From: Martelella sp. HB161492
GTDB lineage: Bacteria; Pseudomonadota; Alphaproteobacteria; Rhizobiales; Rhizobiaceae
DNA: 64,000 nucleotides
Assembly: GCF_013184775.1 (NCBI RefSeq)
Contig: NZ_JAATVV010000011.1
Span: forward strand, 62,001 to 126,000
Direction: 5' to 3'
Positions within the stretch are counted from its first letter, which is position 1. Every line of letters starts with the position of its first letter. Of the stretch, positions 44,801 through 52,477 are shown one piece after another. A program made the position numbers and the translations under genes. Below the pieces are notes generated by a model. The model had not been told where the DNA came from. It ran no database searches and saw only the letters and a program-made list of their open reading frames with translations.

Positions 44801-45475
44801 CTATATGCCGAGAAGCGGCTGCACGAAACGCACCAGCCGGCTCTTGAATTTCAGCGGCGCATCGGTCACTGCAAGGCAGATGCATTCACTCTCCGGGGTC
44901 GCGATCGGCTGATGTTCGCTGTCGCTGTCTTCCTCTTCCAGGTCGCCCGGACCGAAATAGTCCCCTTGCGAGGTGAAGGCACCCGACAGCACCAGCGTCA
45001 GTTCACGTCCGGCATGGCCATGTTCGGGAACCGGCTTGCCGGCGGGAATGCGCAGCAGCCGCGCCGAAGCGCCACCCTCGCCGGTCGTGATCGGAAAATG
45101 GTAAGCGCCAAGCCCGAGCGGACGCCATTTCACCGCCGCAAGACCGCCGCCGAGATAGGAGTTCAGCGGCTCGGGCACGGCGTGATCTGCCTTGATTGTG
45201 CGGGTGGCGACCGCCCGCTTCGGCGTCGCAACCGGTTCAGAACGGGAAAGCGTCTGGCTGAGGCGCTCCCAGCCGCGATCATCGGCGAGCGGTTCGCAAA
45301 CCATTGATGCGAGCATCGCACCACCGATCTCTTCCATCGCGGACAACCGCTGACGACAGGACGGACACAAGGCCAGATGGGTTGCAACAGCAATGCTGAA
45401 GCCTTCCGCCAGCGCGCCGGAAGCATATTCAAGCAGCAGGTCGTCGCTGATATGGTGCATGATGTTCTGCTTCAT
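44801..45475 (-). CDS. chrR: ChrR-family anti-sigma factor with cupin domain
   Basis: The 224-residue zinc anti-sigma factor holds the adjacent ECF sigma factor inactive until singlet oxygen or organic peroxide triggers its release. The N-terminal anti-sigma domain has the zinc site in HHISDDLLLEYASG followed by THLALCPSCR (His-x3-Cys-x2-Cys). The C-terminal cupin domain (about 110-200) carries the metal motif PEHGHAGRELTLVLSG (His-x-His-x4-Glu). Its ATG overlaps the rpoE stop (ATGA), the standard stoichiometric coupling of sigma and anti-sigma factors. Confidence 0.95.
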   Translation of the reverse strand: MKQNIMHHISDDLLLEYASGALAEGFSIAVATHLALCPSCRQRLSAMEEIGGAMLASMVCEPLADDRGWERLSQTLSRSEPVATPKRAVATRTIKADHAVPEPLNSYLGGGLAAVKWRPLGLGAYHFPITTGEGGASARLLRIPAGKPVPEHGHAGRELTLVLSGAFTSQGDYFGPGDLEEEDSDSEHQPIATPESECICLAVTDAPLKFKSRLVRFVQPLLGI

Positions 45476-46128
45476 GATTGCTCTCCAAGCGATTGACGGA
45501 GCTTGGAAAATGCTGCACGAATGCGAGACTTCACCGTGCCGAGGGGAAGTCCGAGACGTTCAGCAATCCCGCTATGCGGTATCTCTTCGAAAAATGACAT
45601 TCTCAGCAATTGCGCCTGTTCTTCGGGCAGTGTTCCAAGAGCGTCCCGCAGCCGCTCCGCACTTTCATCGGCTTCGAAACCGGCATCAGGGCTGATTGGC
45701 TCGTCCGGCACGAAGGCCGGATCATTGGGATCGAAGCTCGGGCGATTGACCTTTCTGATATGGTCGATGCGCACATTTCTGGCGATCGTGAAGATCCAGC
45801 TTGCCGCTGTACCACGGTCGGGATTGTACTGGCCTGCCTTGCGCCAGACCGTCATCATGGTTTCCTGCATCAATTCCTCAGCAAGCGAAGCATCCGAAGC
45901 GCGGCGCATCATGTAGGAACGGATCCGCGGCCCAAAAAAGCGGAACAGTTCCTCAAAGCTGGCGACATCGCGTGTCGCAGCCACATGAACCAGAACCCTG
46001 CCGAAATCGTCCGCTGCACTGTCCTGCACGTCGTTGGGGTCCTTTGCTTGCGATTCCTGTCCCGCTACAAAATTCCGTAGACCGGCACGTCTGGACGGGC
46101 CGGGCCGGGTTTTCGCGGATGCTTTCAT
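45472..46128 (-). CDS. rpoE: ECF sigma factor RpoE (ECF11 type, ChrR partner)
   Basis: The sigma factor (218 residues from ATG 46128) directs transcription of singlet-oxygen/peroxide stress genes. Region 2 has the SLAEELMQETMMTVWRKAGQ core-binding and -10 segment, with TAASWIFTIARNVRIDHIRK. Region 4 has the helix-turn-helix HSGIAERLGLPLGTVKSRIR. The start is uncertain: ATG 46149 lies only 5 nt beyond the -10 element of its promoter, so ATG 46128 is more likely despite no clear Shine-Dalgarno. It overlaps chrR, and a TGATCC-N18-TAG promoter precedes it, indicating autoregulation. Confidence 0.93.
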   Translation of the reverse strand: MKASAKTRPGPSRRAGLRNFVAGQESQAKDPNDVQDSAADDFGRVLVHVAATRDVASFEELFRFFGPRIRSYMMRRASDASLAEELMQETMMTVWRKAGQYNPDRGTAASWIFTIARNVRIDHIRKVNRPSFDPNDPAFVPDEPISPDAGFEADESAERLRDALGTLPEEQAQLLRMSFFEEIPHSGIAERLGLPLGTVKSRIRAAFSKLRQSLGEQS

Positions 46129-46154
46129 CGTTCGAGCAGCGGTTTGCATATCCG

Positions 46155-46184
46155 CTACTACGGCCCTCGAACGCAATTGGATCA
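46155..46184 (-). promoter_or_regulatory. Sigma-E (ECF11) promoter of rpoE-chrR
   Basis: On the minus strand TGATCC (46184-46179) is followed after exactly 18 nt by TAGTAG (46160-46155). The -35 is identical and the spacing equal to the Rhodobacter sphaeroides sigma-E consensus TGATCC-N18-TAAGA. The predicted transcript starts about 20 nt before the rpoE ATG. Confidence 0.8.
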
Positions 46185-46210
46185 AAATTCAGATAATTTT
46201 TTCTAAAGCT

Positions 46211-46240
46211 CGATCCAGCTTCATCAGCCGACCGTAATGC
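46211..46240 (+). promoter_or_regulatory. Sigma-E (ECF11) promoter of the FAD oxidoreductase operon
   Basis: CGATCC (46211-46216), then exactly 18 nt, then TAATGC (46235-46240). It differs at one base from the TGATCC -35 and keeps the TA start of the -10. It lies 27 nt before the ATG of the divergent operon. Confidence 0.7.
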
Positions 46241-46267
46241 TTGATGTTAACTGGAGGTCACCAACAC

Positions 46268-47623
46268 ATGCAATTCGGGTCTCATCCCTATACCACCGGA
46301 CAAAAGATCGCTGTCGTCGGCTCAGGTATTTCCGGCCTTTCTGCTGCCTGGCTTGCAGCAAAGCAGAATGACGTGACGCTGTTCGAGGCTGACGACCGCC
46401 TTGGCGGCCATTCCAATACCGTGGATGTGACATTCGGCGCGCGGACCGTTGCGGTCGATACCGGCTTCATCGTTTTCAATGAACGCAATTATCCGAACCT
46501 GACGGCGCTGTTTTCCCATCTTGGCGTTGAGACCGAGGCATCCGACATGTCGTTCTCGGCATCGCTCAACCAGGGCGCCTTTGAATATTCGGGAAGCAAT
46601 ATCGCAACGATGTTTGCACAGAAGTCGAACCTGCTGCGGTTTTCCTTCTGGCGCATGATCTATGAGATATTCCGTTTTTACCGCGATGCCCCTGAAGCTG
46701 CGAGACGGGCCGAGCTGGAAAATGTAACGCTTGGTGACTATCTCGACGCCCAGGGCTATTCCCGCCGTTTCGTTGAAGATCACATCCTGCCAATGGGCGC
46801 GGCGATCTGGTCGACGACCCCGAAGAAAATGCGGGCCTACCCGTTGATCGCCTTTACGCGCTTCTTTGAAAGCCACGGGCTGCTGACCCTGTCCGACCGC
46901 CCTTCATGGCGCACGGTCACCGGCGGCAGCCGCAGCTATGTCCGTCGCATGATTTCAGATTTTTCCGGCACGGTCCGGCTGTCGAGCCCGGTGACGCGGA
47001 TAGAACGGCGCGGACCCAAGGTGCATGTTGCAACGCGCAGCGGCGGCCCCGAGATCTTCGATGCTGTGATCATAGCCACGCATGGAAATCAGGCGCTCAA
47101 TATGCTGGCGGATGCCACGAGCGACGAATATGCCTTGCTGTCAGCCTTCAAATATACGCAGAATGATGCCGTGCTTCACAGTGACGAGGCGCTGATGCCC
47201 AGACGACGCAAAGTATGGTCCAGCTGGAACTATCTCGATACGGGCGGTGACCCCACACACCGGCTCTGCGTCACCTACTGGATGAACCAGCTGCAGAATA
47301 TCGACGCCGCCTGCCCGCTTTTCCTGACCCTCAATCCCGGACGGCCGATCGCCAAAGACAGCATCCATGCGCGTTTCAACTATTCCCATCCGTTGTTCGA
47401 CCGCAGCGCAATCGCCGCCCAGCGCGAGCTCTGGTCGATCCAGGGCAATGGCAATGTCTGGTTCGCCGGCGCCCATTTCGGCAGTGGTTTTCACGAGGAC
47501 GGCTTGCAATCCGGCCTCGCGGCGGCCGAGGCAGCAACCGGAATTCAGCGCCCGTGGCGCGTTGAAAACGAATCCGGCCGGATCTTTCTCGGTCCGGAAC
47601 AACCGCTCATGGCTGCAGAATGA
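46268..47623 (+). CDS. FAD-dependent oxidoreductase (amine oxidase-like; candidate fatty-acyl desaturase UfaD-type)
   Basis: The 451-residue flavoprotein has an N-terminal FAD-binding Rossmann motif VVGSGISGLSAAWLA (about residues 15-29), then FEADDRLGGHSNTVDV, the amine-oxidase/phytoene-desaturase type second motif. Near the C-terminus WFAGAHFGSGFHEDGLQSGL (about 404-423) closes the FAD site. GGAGG lies 10 nt before the ATG at 46268. In Rhodobacter sphaeroides a homologous sigma-E gene cluster (ufaD, ufaM) makes furan fatty acids, with the flavoenzyme desaturating methylated acyl chains. I infer the same role here from context, not from sequence alone. It heads a three-gene operon. Confidence 0.85.
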   Translation: MQFGSHPYTTGQKIAVVGSGISGLSAAWLAAKQNDVTLFEADDRLGGHSNTVDVTFGARTVAVDTGFIVFNERNYPNLTALFSHLGVETEASDMSFSASLNQGAFEYSGSNIATMFAQKSNLLRFSFWRMIYEIFRFYRDAPEAARRAELENVTLGDYLDAQGYSRRFVEDHILPMGAAIWSTTPKKMRAYPLIAFTRFFESHGLLTLSDRPSWRTVTGGSRSYVRRMISDFSGTVRLSSPVTRIERRGPKVHVATRSGGPEIFDAVIIATHGNQALNMLADATSDEYALLSAFKYTQNDAVLHSDEALMPRRRKVWSSWNYLDTGGDPTHRLCVTYWMNQLQNIDAACPLFLTLNPGRPIAKDSIHARFNYSHPLFDRSAIAAQRELWSIQGNGNVWFAGAHFGSGFHEDGLQSGLAAAEAATGIQRPWRVENESGRIFLGPEQPLMAAE

Positions 47624-48435
47624 CAGAACAGTCGGCGATCTATCGTGGAGAGGTGATTCATGTTCGCCACCGGCCGAAGGCGCACCGGCTTCGCTACCGC
47701 GTGTTCAGCCTGCTGGTCGATCTCGACGAATTGCCGGTTCTGTCAAAGCGGCTCCGCCTGTTTTCCCACAATCGCTTTTCCCTGTTCAGCGTTTACGATC
47801 GCGACCATGGCAAGCTGGATGGCTCGGACCTCAGGCACTGGGCCGAAGCGCGCCTTGCAGAGGCAGGACTGGACGGCAAGGGCGGCCGCATCACCATGCT
47901 CTGCTATCCGCGCATCCTCGGCCATGTGTTCAATCCGCTCACCGTGTTCTACTGCCATGATGCCGACGGGGCGCTGATCGCGATCCTCTATGAGGTCTGC
48001 AATACATTCCATGAGCGTTTCACCTATGTCATCCCCGTCAACGGCGATGATGACACGGTGCGGCAGAGCGCGCCCAAGCAGTTCTACGTTTCCCCCTTCA
48101 TGCCGATGAACTGCGACTACCACTTCAGCCTCGCCCGCCCGGGCGAGGCGATCGCCGTCAGAATCAACGAGACTGACGAGCACGGACCTCTGCTCTATGC
48201 TGCCTTTCAGGGAAAACGCCGGCCGCTCACCGATCGCGAACTTTTACGCGTCATGCTTGCCTATCCGCTGATGTCTGCGAAAATAGTTGCCGGTATTCAT
48301 TTTGAAGCCCTGCGTCTGTTCATCAAGGGGGTTGGCGTGTTTCGCCATGAACCGGCGCCAGCCAAGGTACAGCATGTGATCGCCGAACGGCGGCGACAGG
48401 AGAGAGGAAACCATGTCGAGCGCGATTGTGCGTAA
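47620..48435 (+). CDS. DUF1365-family protein
   Basis: The 271-residue protein belongs to DUF1365, a cytoplasmic or membrane-associated family of unknown activity. It is almost always encoded between an FAD oxidoreductase and a CFA-like methyltransferase. Conserved stretches are HVRHRPKAHRLRYRVFSLL near the N-terminus, PRILGHVFNPLTVFYCHD (about 106-123), and KQFYVSPFMPMNCDYHF (about 155-171). Its ATG overlaps the previous stop (ATGA) and its 3' end overlaps the methyltransferase gene by 23 bp, so expression of the trio is tightly coupled. Confidence 0.9.
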   Translation: MTEQSAIYRGEVIHVRHRPKAHRLRYRVFSLLVDLDELPVLSKRLRLFSHNRFSLFSVYDRDHGKLDGSDLRHWAEARLAEAGLDGKGGRITMLCYPRILGHVFNPLTVFYCHDADGALIAILYEVCNTFHERFTYVIPVNGDDDTVRQSAPKQFYVSPFMPMNCDYHFSLARPGEAIAVRINETDEHGPLLYAAFQGKRRPLTDRELLRVMLAYPLMSAKIVAGIHFEALRLFIKGVGVFRHEPAPAKVQHVIAERRRQERGNHVERDCA

Positions 48436-49630
48436 AACGGGAAGGCTGACGGTCTGGCAGCGGATGATCCTTGCGATTGCAGCACGGATCACCCATGGAA
48501 CCCTGACGCTCAGATTTGACAATGGCAGCACCGCGACAATCAAAGCGCCCGAGGATGGGCCTGTGGCCGAACTGGTGCTGCACAATCTGCGCCCGCTGAT
48601 ACGGCTTGTCTCATCCGGCGATCTTGGTTTTGCCCGTTCATTCATGGACGGCGACTGGGAAAGCCCGGATCTTGGCGCCTTTCTGGCCCTTGCCGTGATG
48701 AATGAGGCGGCGCTGGACAAGGCGCTCAAGGGTCATGTGCTCTTTGCCCGGGTCGAGGCGCTGCGCCATCGGCTGCGCGGCAACAGCAAGAAGGGCAGCA
48801 AGCGCAACATTGCCTATCACTACGACCTCGGCAACACCTTCTATTCAGCCTGGCTGGACCAGACAATGACCTATTCCAGCGCCCTTTACGAGGGTCGTGA
48901 CATCTCGCTCTCCGAGGCGCAGATTGCCAAATATGATCGCATCCTGTCGCGCCTGCAGATTGGACCGCAGGATCGCGTTCTGGAGATCGGCTGCGGCTGG
49001 GGCGGATTTGCCGAATATGCAGCGTCGACAACCGGATGCCACGTCACCGGTCTCACGCTTTCCAAGGAACAGGCCACATTCGCACGCGAAAGGCTGGAAC
49101 GATGCGGCCTATCGGATCGCAGCGATATAAGGCTGGAGGATTATCGCGACTGTGAAGGCGCCTTCGACAAGATCGTTTCGATCGAAATGTTCGAGGCGGT
49201 TGGCGAGGAACACTGGCCGGTTTTCTTCGAAACCGTCAATCAACGGCTCAAGCCCGGCGGATCGGCGATGATTCAGTCGATCACCATCGAGCATGATCGC
49301 TTCGCCCATTATCGCGACAATGCCGACTTCATTCAGGCCTATATCTTTCCCGGCGGCATGCTGCCCTCCTTCGAGACATTCCGCGCCGGTGCTGAACGCG
49401 CCGGTCTGACAGTGAAAGACCTGTTCGCCTTCGGAAAGGACTACGCCAAGACGCTGCTGGAATGGGAAGAGCGCTTTCTGGCAGAATGGGAAAAGATCGC
49501 ACCGCTCGGATTTGACGATCGGTTCAAGCGGATGTGGCGCTATTATCTGAACTATTGCGCGACAGGTTTTTCTGCGGGCAGCATCGATGTCGCCCAGTTC
49601 CATCTGCAGAAATCAGCCATCAAGATCTGA
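48413..49630 (+). CDS. Cyclopropane-fatty-acyl-phospholipid synthase family SAM-methyltransferase
   Basis: The 405-residue enzyme transfers a methyl or methylene group from S-adenosylmethionine to unsaturated acyl chains of membrane phospholipids. An N-terminal acyl/lipid-binding domain (about 1-115) is followed by NIAYHYDLGNTFYSAWLD. The SAM-binding motif VLEIGCGWGGFAEYAA is at about 184-199, with the QSITIEHDRF-type active-site region further on. In the homologous sigma-E locus of R. sphaeroides this position is held by UfaM, a methyltransferase for furan fatty acids. True CFA synthase is the alternative. It ends 11 bp inside the convergent gene. Confidence 0.9.
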   Translation: MSSAIVRKTGRLTVWQRMILAIAARITHGTLTLRFDNGSTATIKAPEDGPVAELVLHNLRPLIRLVSSGDLGFARSFMDGDWESPDLGAFLALAVMNEAALDKALKGHVLFARVEALRHRLRGNSKKGSKRNIAYHYDLGNTFYSAWLDQTMTYSSALYEGRDISLSEAQIAKYDRILSRLQIGPQDRVLEIGCGWGGFAEYAASTTGCHVTGLTLSKEQATFARERLERCGLSDRSDIRLEDYRDCEGAFDKIVSIEMFEAVGEEHWPVFFETVNQRLKPGGSAMIQSITIEHDRFAHYRDNADFIQAYIFPGGMLPSFETFRAGAERAGLTVKDLFAFGKDYAKTLLEWEERFLAEWEKIAPLGFDDRFKRMWRYYLNYCATGFSAGSIDVAQFHLQKSAIKI

Positions 49631-50186
49631 CGCGGGGACGCCGGGCGCTGCGCGGAAAGCGCAGTGCCATGAAGGCAATCAGGGCCGCAGCGCCAAGCAG
49701 GTTAAGCTTGAACAGGTTGGCGGCGTCATCCGGCATGATCTGTCCGAGCCCGCTGCCGTAGCGGCCGTGCAGCACTGCGAAGACACAAAAGATCGCGACC
49801 ACGGAAAGCCTTGAGGCCAGCGTTTCGTCGCGGTAAAAACACAGTGACGCCAGCAGCATGCAGGCAAACAGGAAAAACTCGGCCCCGCTTGCCTGCCCCA
49901 GCACGAAGCTGATGGCAACCGTGTCCAGCAGACCTGCCAGCACCAGCCCCTTCCGCGCCAGATCCGGTGCCCTTTTCGCCAGCCGCGCGATCAGCCAGTA
50001 GGCCGGCATTGACAACATCGTCAGCAGCGATGGCAGCAAGGCGCTCGGCGCCAGAAACCAGAGATAGAGCGGATAGACAGGCTTATTGATGAGCAGCAGC
50101 ATCGCTGTCGATCCGACGGCCTGTTCAACGCTGCTCTCCTGCCGCAACGCGTTGACCCATGTCCGCACTGGACCGCGCCCTGTCAT
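49620..50186 (-). CDS. Hypothetical integral membrane protein
   Basis: The 188-residue protein has five or six hydrophobic segments (LYLWFLAPSALLPSLLTML early, VLAGLLDTVAISFVLGQ in the middle, LLGAAALIAFMALRF late) and a basic C-terminus. I do not recognise the family. It is translated from an ATG overlapping the DUF1295 stop (ATGA), so it probably works with that protein. Its 3' end overlaps the convergent methyltransferase gene by 11 bp. Confidence 0.75.
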   Translation of the reverse strand: MTGRGPVRTWVNALRQESSVEQAVGSTAMLLLINKPVYPLYLWFLAPSALLPSLLTMLSMPAYWLIARLAKRAPDLARKGLVLAGLLDTVAISFVLGQASGAEFFLFACMLLASLCFYRDETLASRLSVVAIFCVFAVLHGRYGSGLGQIMPDDAANLFKLNLLGAAALIAFMALRFPRSARRPRVRS

Positions 50187-51019
50187 TTCTCGGCGGCCCC
50201 GATATCGCCAGCAGCAGCTGACAAGGGTCGGCGCGGTCCGGGAAAGAAGGCATTCACCCGCTGCTGGTAGACACGGAATGCCGCGCCGCGCGAGCGCAGC
50301 ATATGTTCCTCGAGATAGGGAATCCCGGACACGTGATTCAAAAGCCAGTACATCATGACCGGGGCAAGAAAGGCGGCGACGCTATGAAGGCCCGGCATCA
50401 GACCTGACAGGGCGATCAGCGGCCAGCTGCACCAGTAGAGCCATTCGAAAAAGTAGTTCGGATGCCGCGAATAGCGCCATAGACCGACGTCACAGACGAG
50501 CTTCTGGCCAACCACGCTCTGGGAATGCCGGAAACGAGTCAGCTGCCAGTCCGATATGCCCTCACCCGCGATGGCAGCGATGGCGATCAGCCCGCCGGCG
50601 ACATCCAGCATGCCGGGGAAGGCCGCCGGATTGAGGACGGCGCCATAGATTGACAGGATCAATATGAAGGAGGCCACCGCCTGGATCTGCAAGAACCACC
50701 AGAGCCGCAGTCCCGCATGCGCGCCCCAGCCCTCGATCAGTGCCCTGTAGCGCGGATCATCACTGACAGTGGCGCTTCGCAGTCCGATATGCCCCGCCAG
50801 ACGCAATGACCAGAGCGCCACCAGCACCAGGGCCAGCAGCACCCGCCCGGTGAGCGCGGGCCCGCTGAGAAGGACGATGGCGAGGCCGCCGAGACCGGTC
50901 GAGACAGACCAGGTCACGTCAATCCAGCCGCTGTTTCCGGTCATCCTCTGGATGGCCCAGGCGATTGTCATGGCGACGATGAGCCAGACGAAGATCGAGA
51001 TGAGGAGTGCGAATGACAT
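50183..51019 (-). CDS. DUF1295 (steroid 5-alpha-reductase-like) membrane protein
   Basis: A 278-residue membrane protein with about six helices. The C-terminal half has LWRYSRHPNYFFEWLYWCSW (about 185-204), the RxPNY-type NADPH-binding signature of DUF1295/steroid reductase and ICMT families, and ends in EEHMLRSRGAAFRVYQQR. The family reduces or methylates hydrophobic substrates in the membrane; in bacteria its role is unproven. GGAAAG lies 6 nt before the ATG. The TGATCC promoter at 51050-51079 puts it in the sigma-E regulon together with the acyl-modifying operon that it converges on. Confidence 0.85.
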   Translation of the reverse strand: MSFALLISIFVWLIVAMTIAWAIQRMTGNSGWIDVTWSVSTGLGGLAIVLLSGPALTGRVLLALVLVALWSLRLAGHIGLRSATVSDDPRYRALIEGWGAHAGLRLWWFLQIQAVASFILILSIYGAVLNPAAFPGMLDVAGGLIAIAAIAGEGISDWQLTRFRHSQSVVGQKLVCDVGLWRYSRHPNYFFEWLYWCSWPLIALSGLMPGLHSVAAFLAPVMMYWLLNHVSGIPYLEEHMLRSRGAAFRVYQQRVNAFFPGPRRPLSAAAGDIGAAEK

Positions 51020-51049
51020 GGTTCTTTCCGCATTGGTTTGAGCTTGTCC

Positions 51050-51079
51050 TCAATACGCAATGCGGCGGCCACCGGATCA
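51050..51079 (-). promoter_or_regulatory. Sigma-E (ECF11) promoter of the DUF1295 operon
   Basis: On the minus strand a perfect TGATCC (51079-51074) is followed by exactly 18 nt and TATTGA (51055-51050). The -10 match is partial (TA only), but -35, spacing and distance to the ATG (30 nt) parallel the other two promoters of this locus. Confidence 0.62.
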
Positions 51080-51181
51080 CCGCCGGCAGGCGCTTTCGCA
51101 TCTGCTGACTGCAGGTCTGCACCGGGCGACCCGAGGATAACTGCAGACCGACCATTATAAGATCAATCGAATTCGGTTTAC

Positions 51182-51207
51182 CGCGTAAGTGAAATACAGC
51201 TTACGCG
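51182..51207. promoter_or_regulatory. Inverted repeat upstream of small Ser/Asn-rich gene
   Basis: CGCGTAAG (51182-51189) and CTTACGCG (51200-51207) form a perfect 8-bp inverted repeat with a 10-nt spacer, ending 20 bp before the ATG. It could be an operator or a hairpin in the leader mRNA. Confidence 0.5.
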
Positions 51208-51227
51208 TCAACAAAACGGAGGGAAAA

Positions 51228-51521
51228 ATGGGAAACAATGTCTCCACATCCAACACGAACTCGTTCGCGAGAGCCGATTCAGGCCGCCGGGGGGAAGTCT
51301 GCCAGCAGCCGCATTTCTCCGGCGCTGGAACGGCGAATTCAGCGCAGAAGACCAGCTCGAAAAAATCGGAAAGCCCGGCCTCATCCGTTTACCAGTCAGC
51401 CAGCAACAATGCCAACAAGTCCTATGTCGAAGCTGGTCATTGCGCGCTGGTGACCGGGACTGCGGTCATCACGCCGTCGAACAGCACAGGCAGTGACCAG
51501 GCGAAGGCCAAGAAGAACTGA
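51228..51521 (+). CDS. Small hypothetical Ser/Asn-rich protein
   Basis: The 97-residue protein is rich in Ser, Asn, Ala and Lys, with no membrane segment or signal peptide and no recognised domain. A Cys in the middle (EVCQQPHF) and another in AGHCALVTGTAVITP are the only reactive residues. The start at 51228 is well supported: GGAGGG lies about 5 nt upstream, and an inverted repeat and hairpin frame the gene. It may be a genuine small, intrinsically disordered protein. No function is proposed. Confidence 0.55.
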   Translation: MGNNVSTSNTNSFARADSGRRGEVCQQPHFSGAGTANSAQKTSSKKSESPASSVYQSASNNANKSYVEAGHCALVTGTAVITPSNSTGSDQAKAKKN

Positions 51522-51540
51522 ACCGTCAGTGATCAAGCAA

Positions 51541-51563
51541 GAAGGGCCGTCGAGCGGCCCTTC
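51541..51563 (+). terminator. Stem-loop after the small Ser/Asn-rich gene
   Basis: A perfect 9-bp stem GAAGGGCCG/CGGCCCTTC with loop TCGAG begins 19 nt after the stop. Only two T follow, so termination is plausible but not ideal. Confidence 0.6.
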
Positions 51564-51614
51564 ACGCTAAAGCTGCGACCGACATTGAGAAGGTCGCAGC
51601 GCCATGTCTTCATA

Positions 51615-52466
51615 TCAGCCTGGCGTCAGACCGCGCTGGCGTTCGGAACGCCTGCGGATCAGCTCAAGCACGCAGAGCAATGCCACAGACAGGGCAACGA
51701 GGATGGAAGCGACGGCCAGGATTGTCGGCGAAATCTGCTCGCGCAGCCCCGTGAACATCTGCCATGGCAGGGTTTTCTGCGATGCGGAGCCGACGAAGAG
51801 AACCACAACCACCTCATCGAAGGATGTGATGAAGGCAAACAAGGCACCGGAGACCACGCCCGGCAGGATCAGGGGCATCTGCACCTTGAAGAAGGTGATC
51901 ACCGGATTGGCGCCGAGCGACGCCGCTGCACGTTCAAGCGAACGGTCGAAGCCCACCAGCGTCGCCGTCACCGTGATGATCACGAAAGGCGTACCGAGCA
52001 CGGCATGGGCCAGAACCACGCCCCAATAGGTGCCCTGGATGCCGATGCGGGAATAGAAGAAATACATGCCGGCAGCGGAGATGATCAGCGGCACGATCAT
52101 CGGTGAAATCAGCACCGCCATGATGGCGCCGCGGAACGGAACATGCGCACGCGACAGACCGATGGCTGCCAGCGTGCCGAAGGTGGTCGCCATGATGGTT
52201 GCCGCCGGGGCGATAAGAACGGAATTCTTCAGCGCCGACTGCCAGTCGCGGTTGGTGAAGAAATCCACGTAATGCTTCAGCGAATAACCGGAAGGATCAA
52301 GCTCCAGCATTTTCGGCGTGAAGGTGAAGAAGTTCTCCGCATTGAAGCTCAGCGGAATGATCACGATGATCGGGAAGACCAGAAAAAAGAAGATCAGCCC
52401 GCAAATCACCAGATAGCTGTAATGCCAGATCCGTTCGATGGGCGATGCATAGGGTGGCAGTTGCAT
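51615..52466 (-). CDS. ABC transporter permease (PotC-like)
   Basis: The 283-residue inner-membrane permease has about six helices. The EAA loop AAASLGANPVITFFKVQMPL (about 178-197) is followed by FITSFDEVVVVLFVGS, a PotC hallmark. It is the last gene of a polyamine-type importer, 11 bp after the PotB-like permease gene. The start at 52466 is supported by GAGGGAAA about 4 nt upstream. It probably imports putrescine, spermidine or a related cationic compound; specificity is not readable. Confidence 0.92.
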   Translation of the reverse strand: MQLPPYASPIERIWHYSYLVICGLIFFFLVFPIIVIIPLSFNAENFFTFTPKMLELDPSGYSLKHYVDFFTNRDWQSALKNSVLIAPAATIMATTFGTLAAIGLSRAHVPFRGAIMAVLISPMIVPLIISAAGMYFFYSRIGIQGTYWGVVLAHAVLGTPFVIITVTATLVGFDRSLERAAASLGANPVITFFKVQMPLILPGVVSGALFAFITSFDEVVVVLFVGSASQKTLPWQMFTGLREQISPTILAVASILVALSVALLCVLELIRRRSERQRGLTPG

Positions 52467-52477
52467 AGTTTCCCTCC

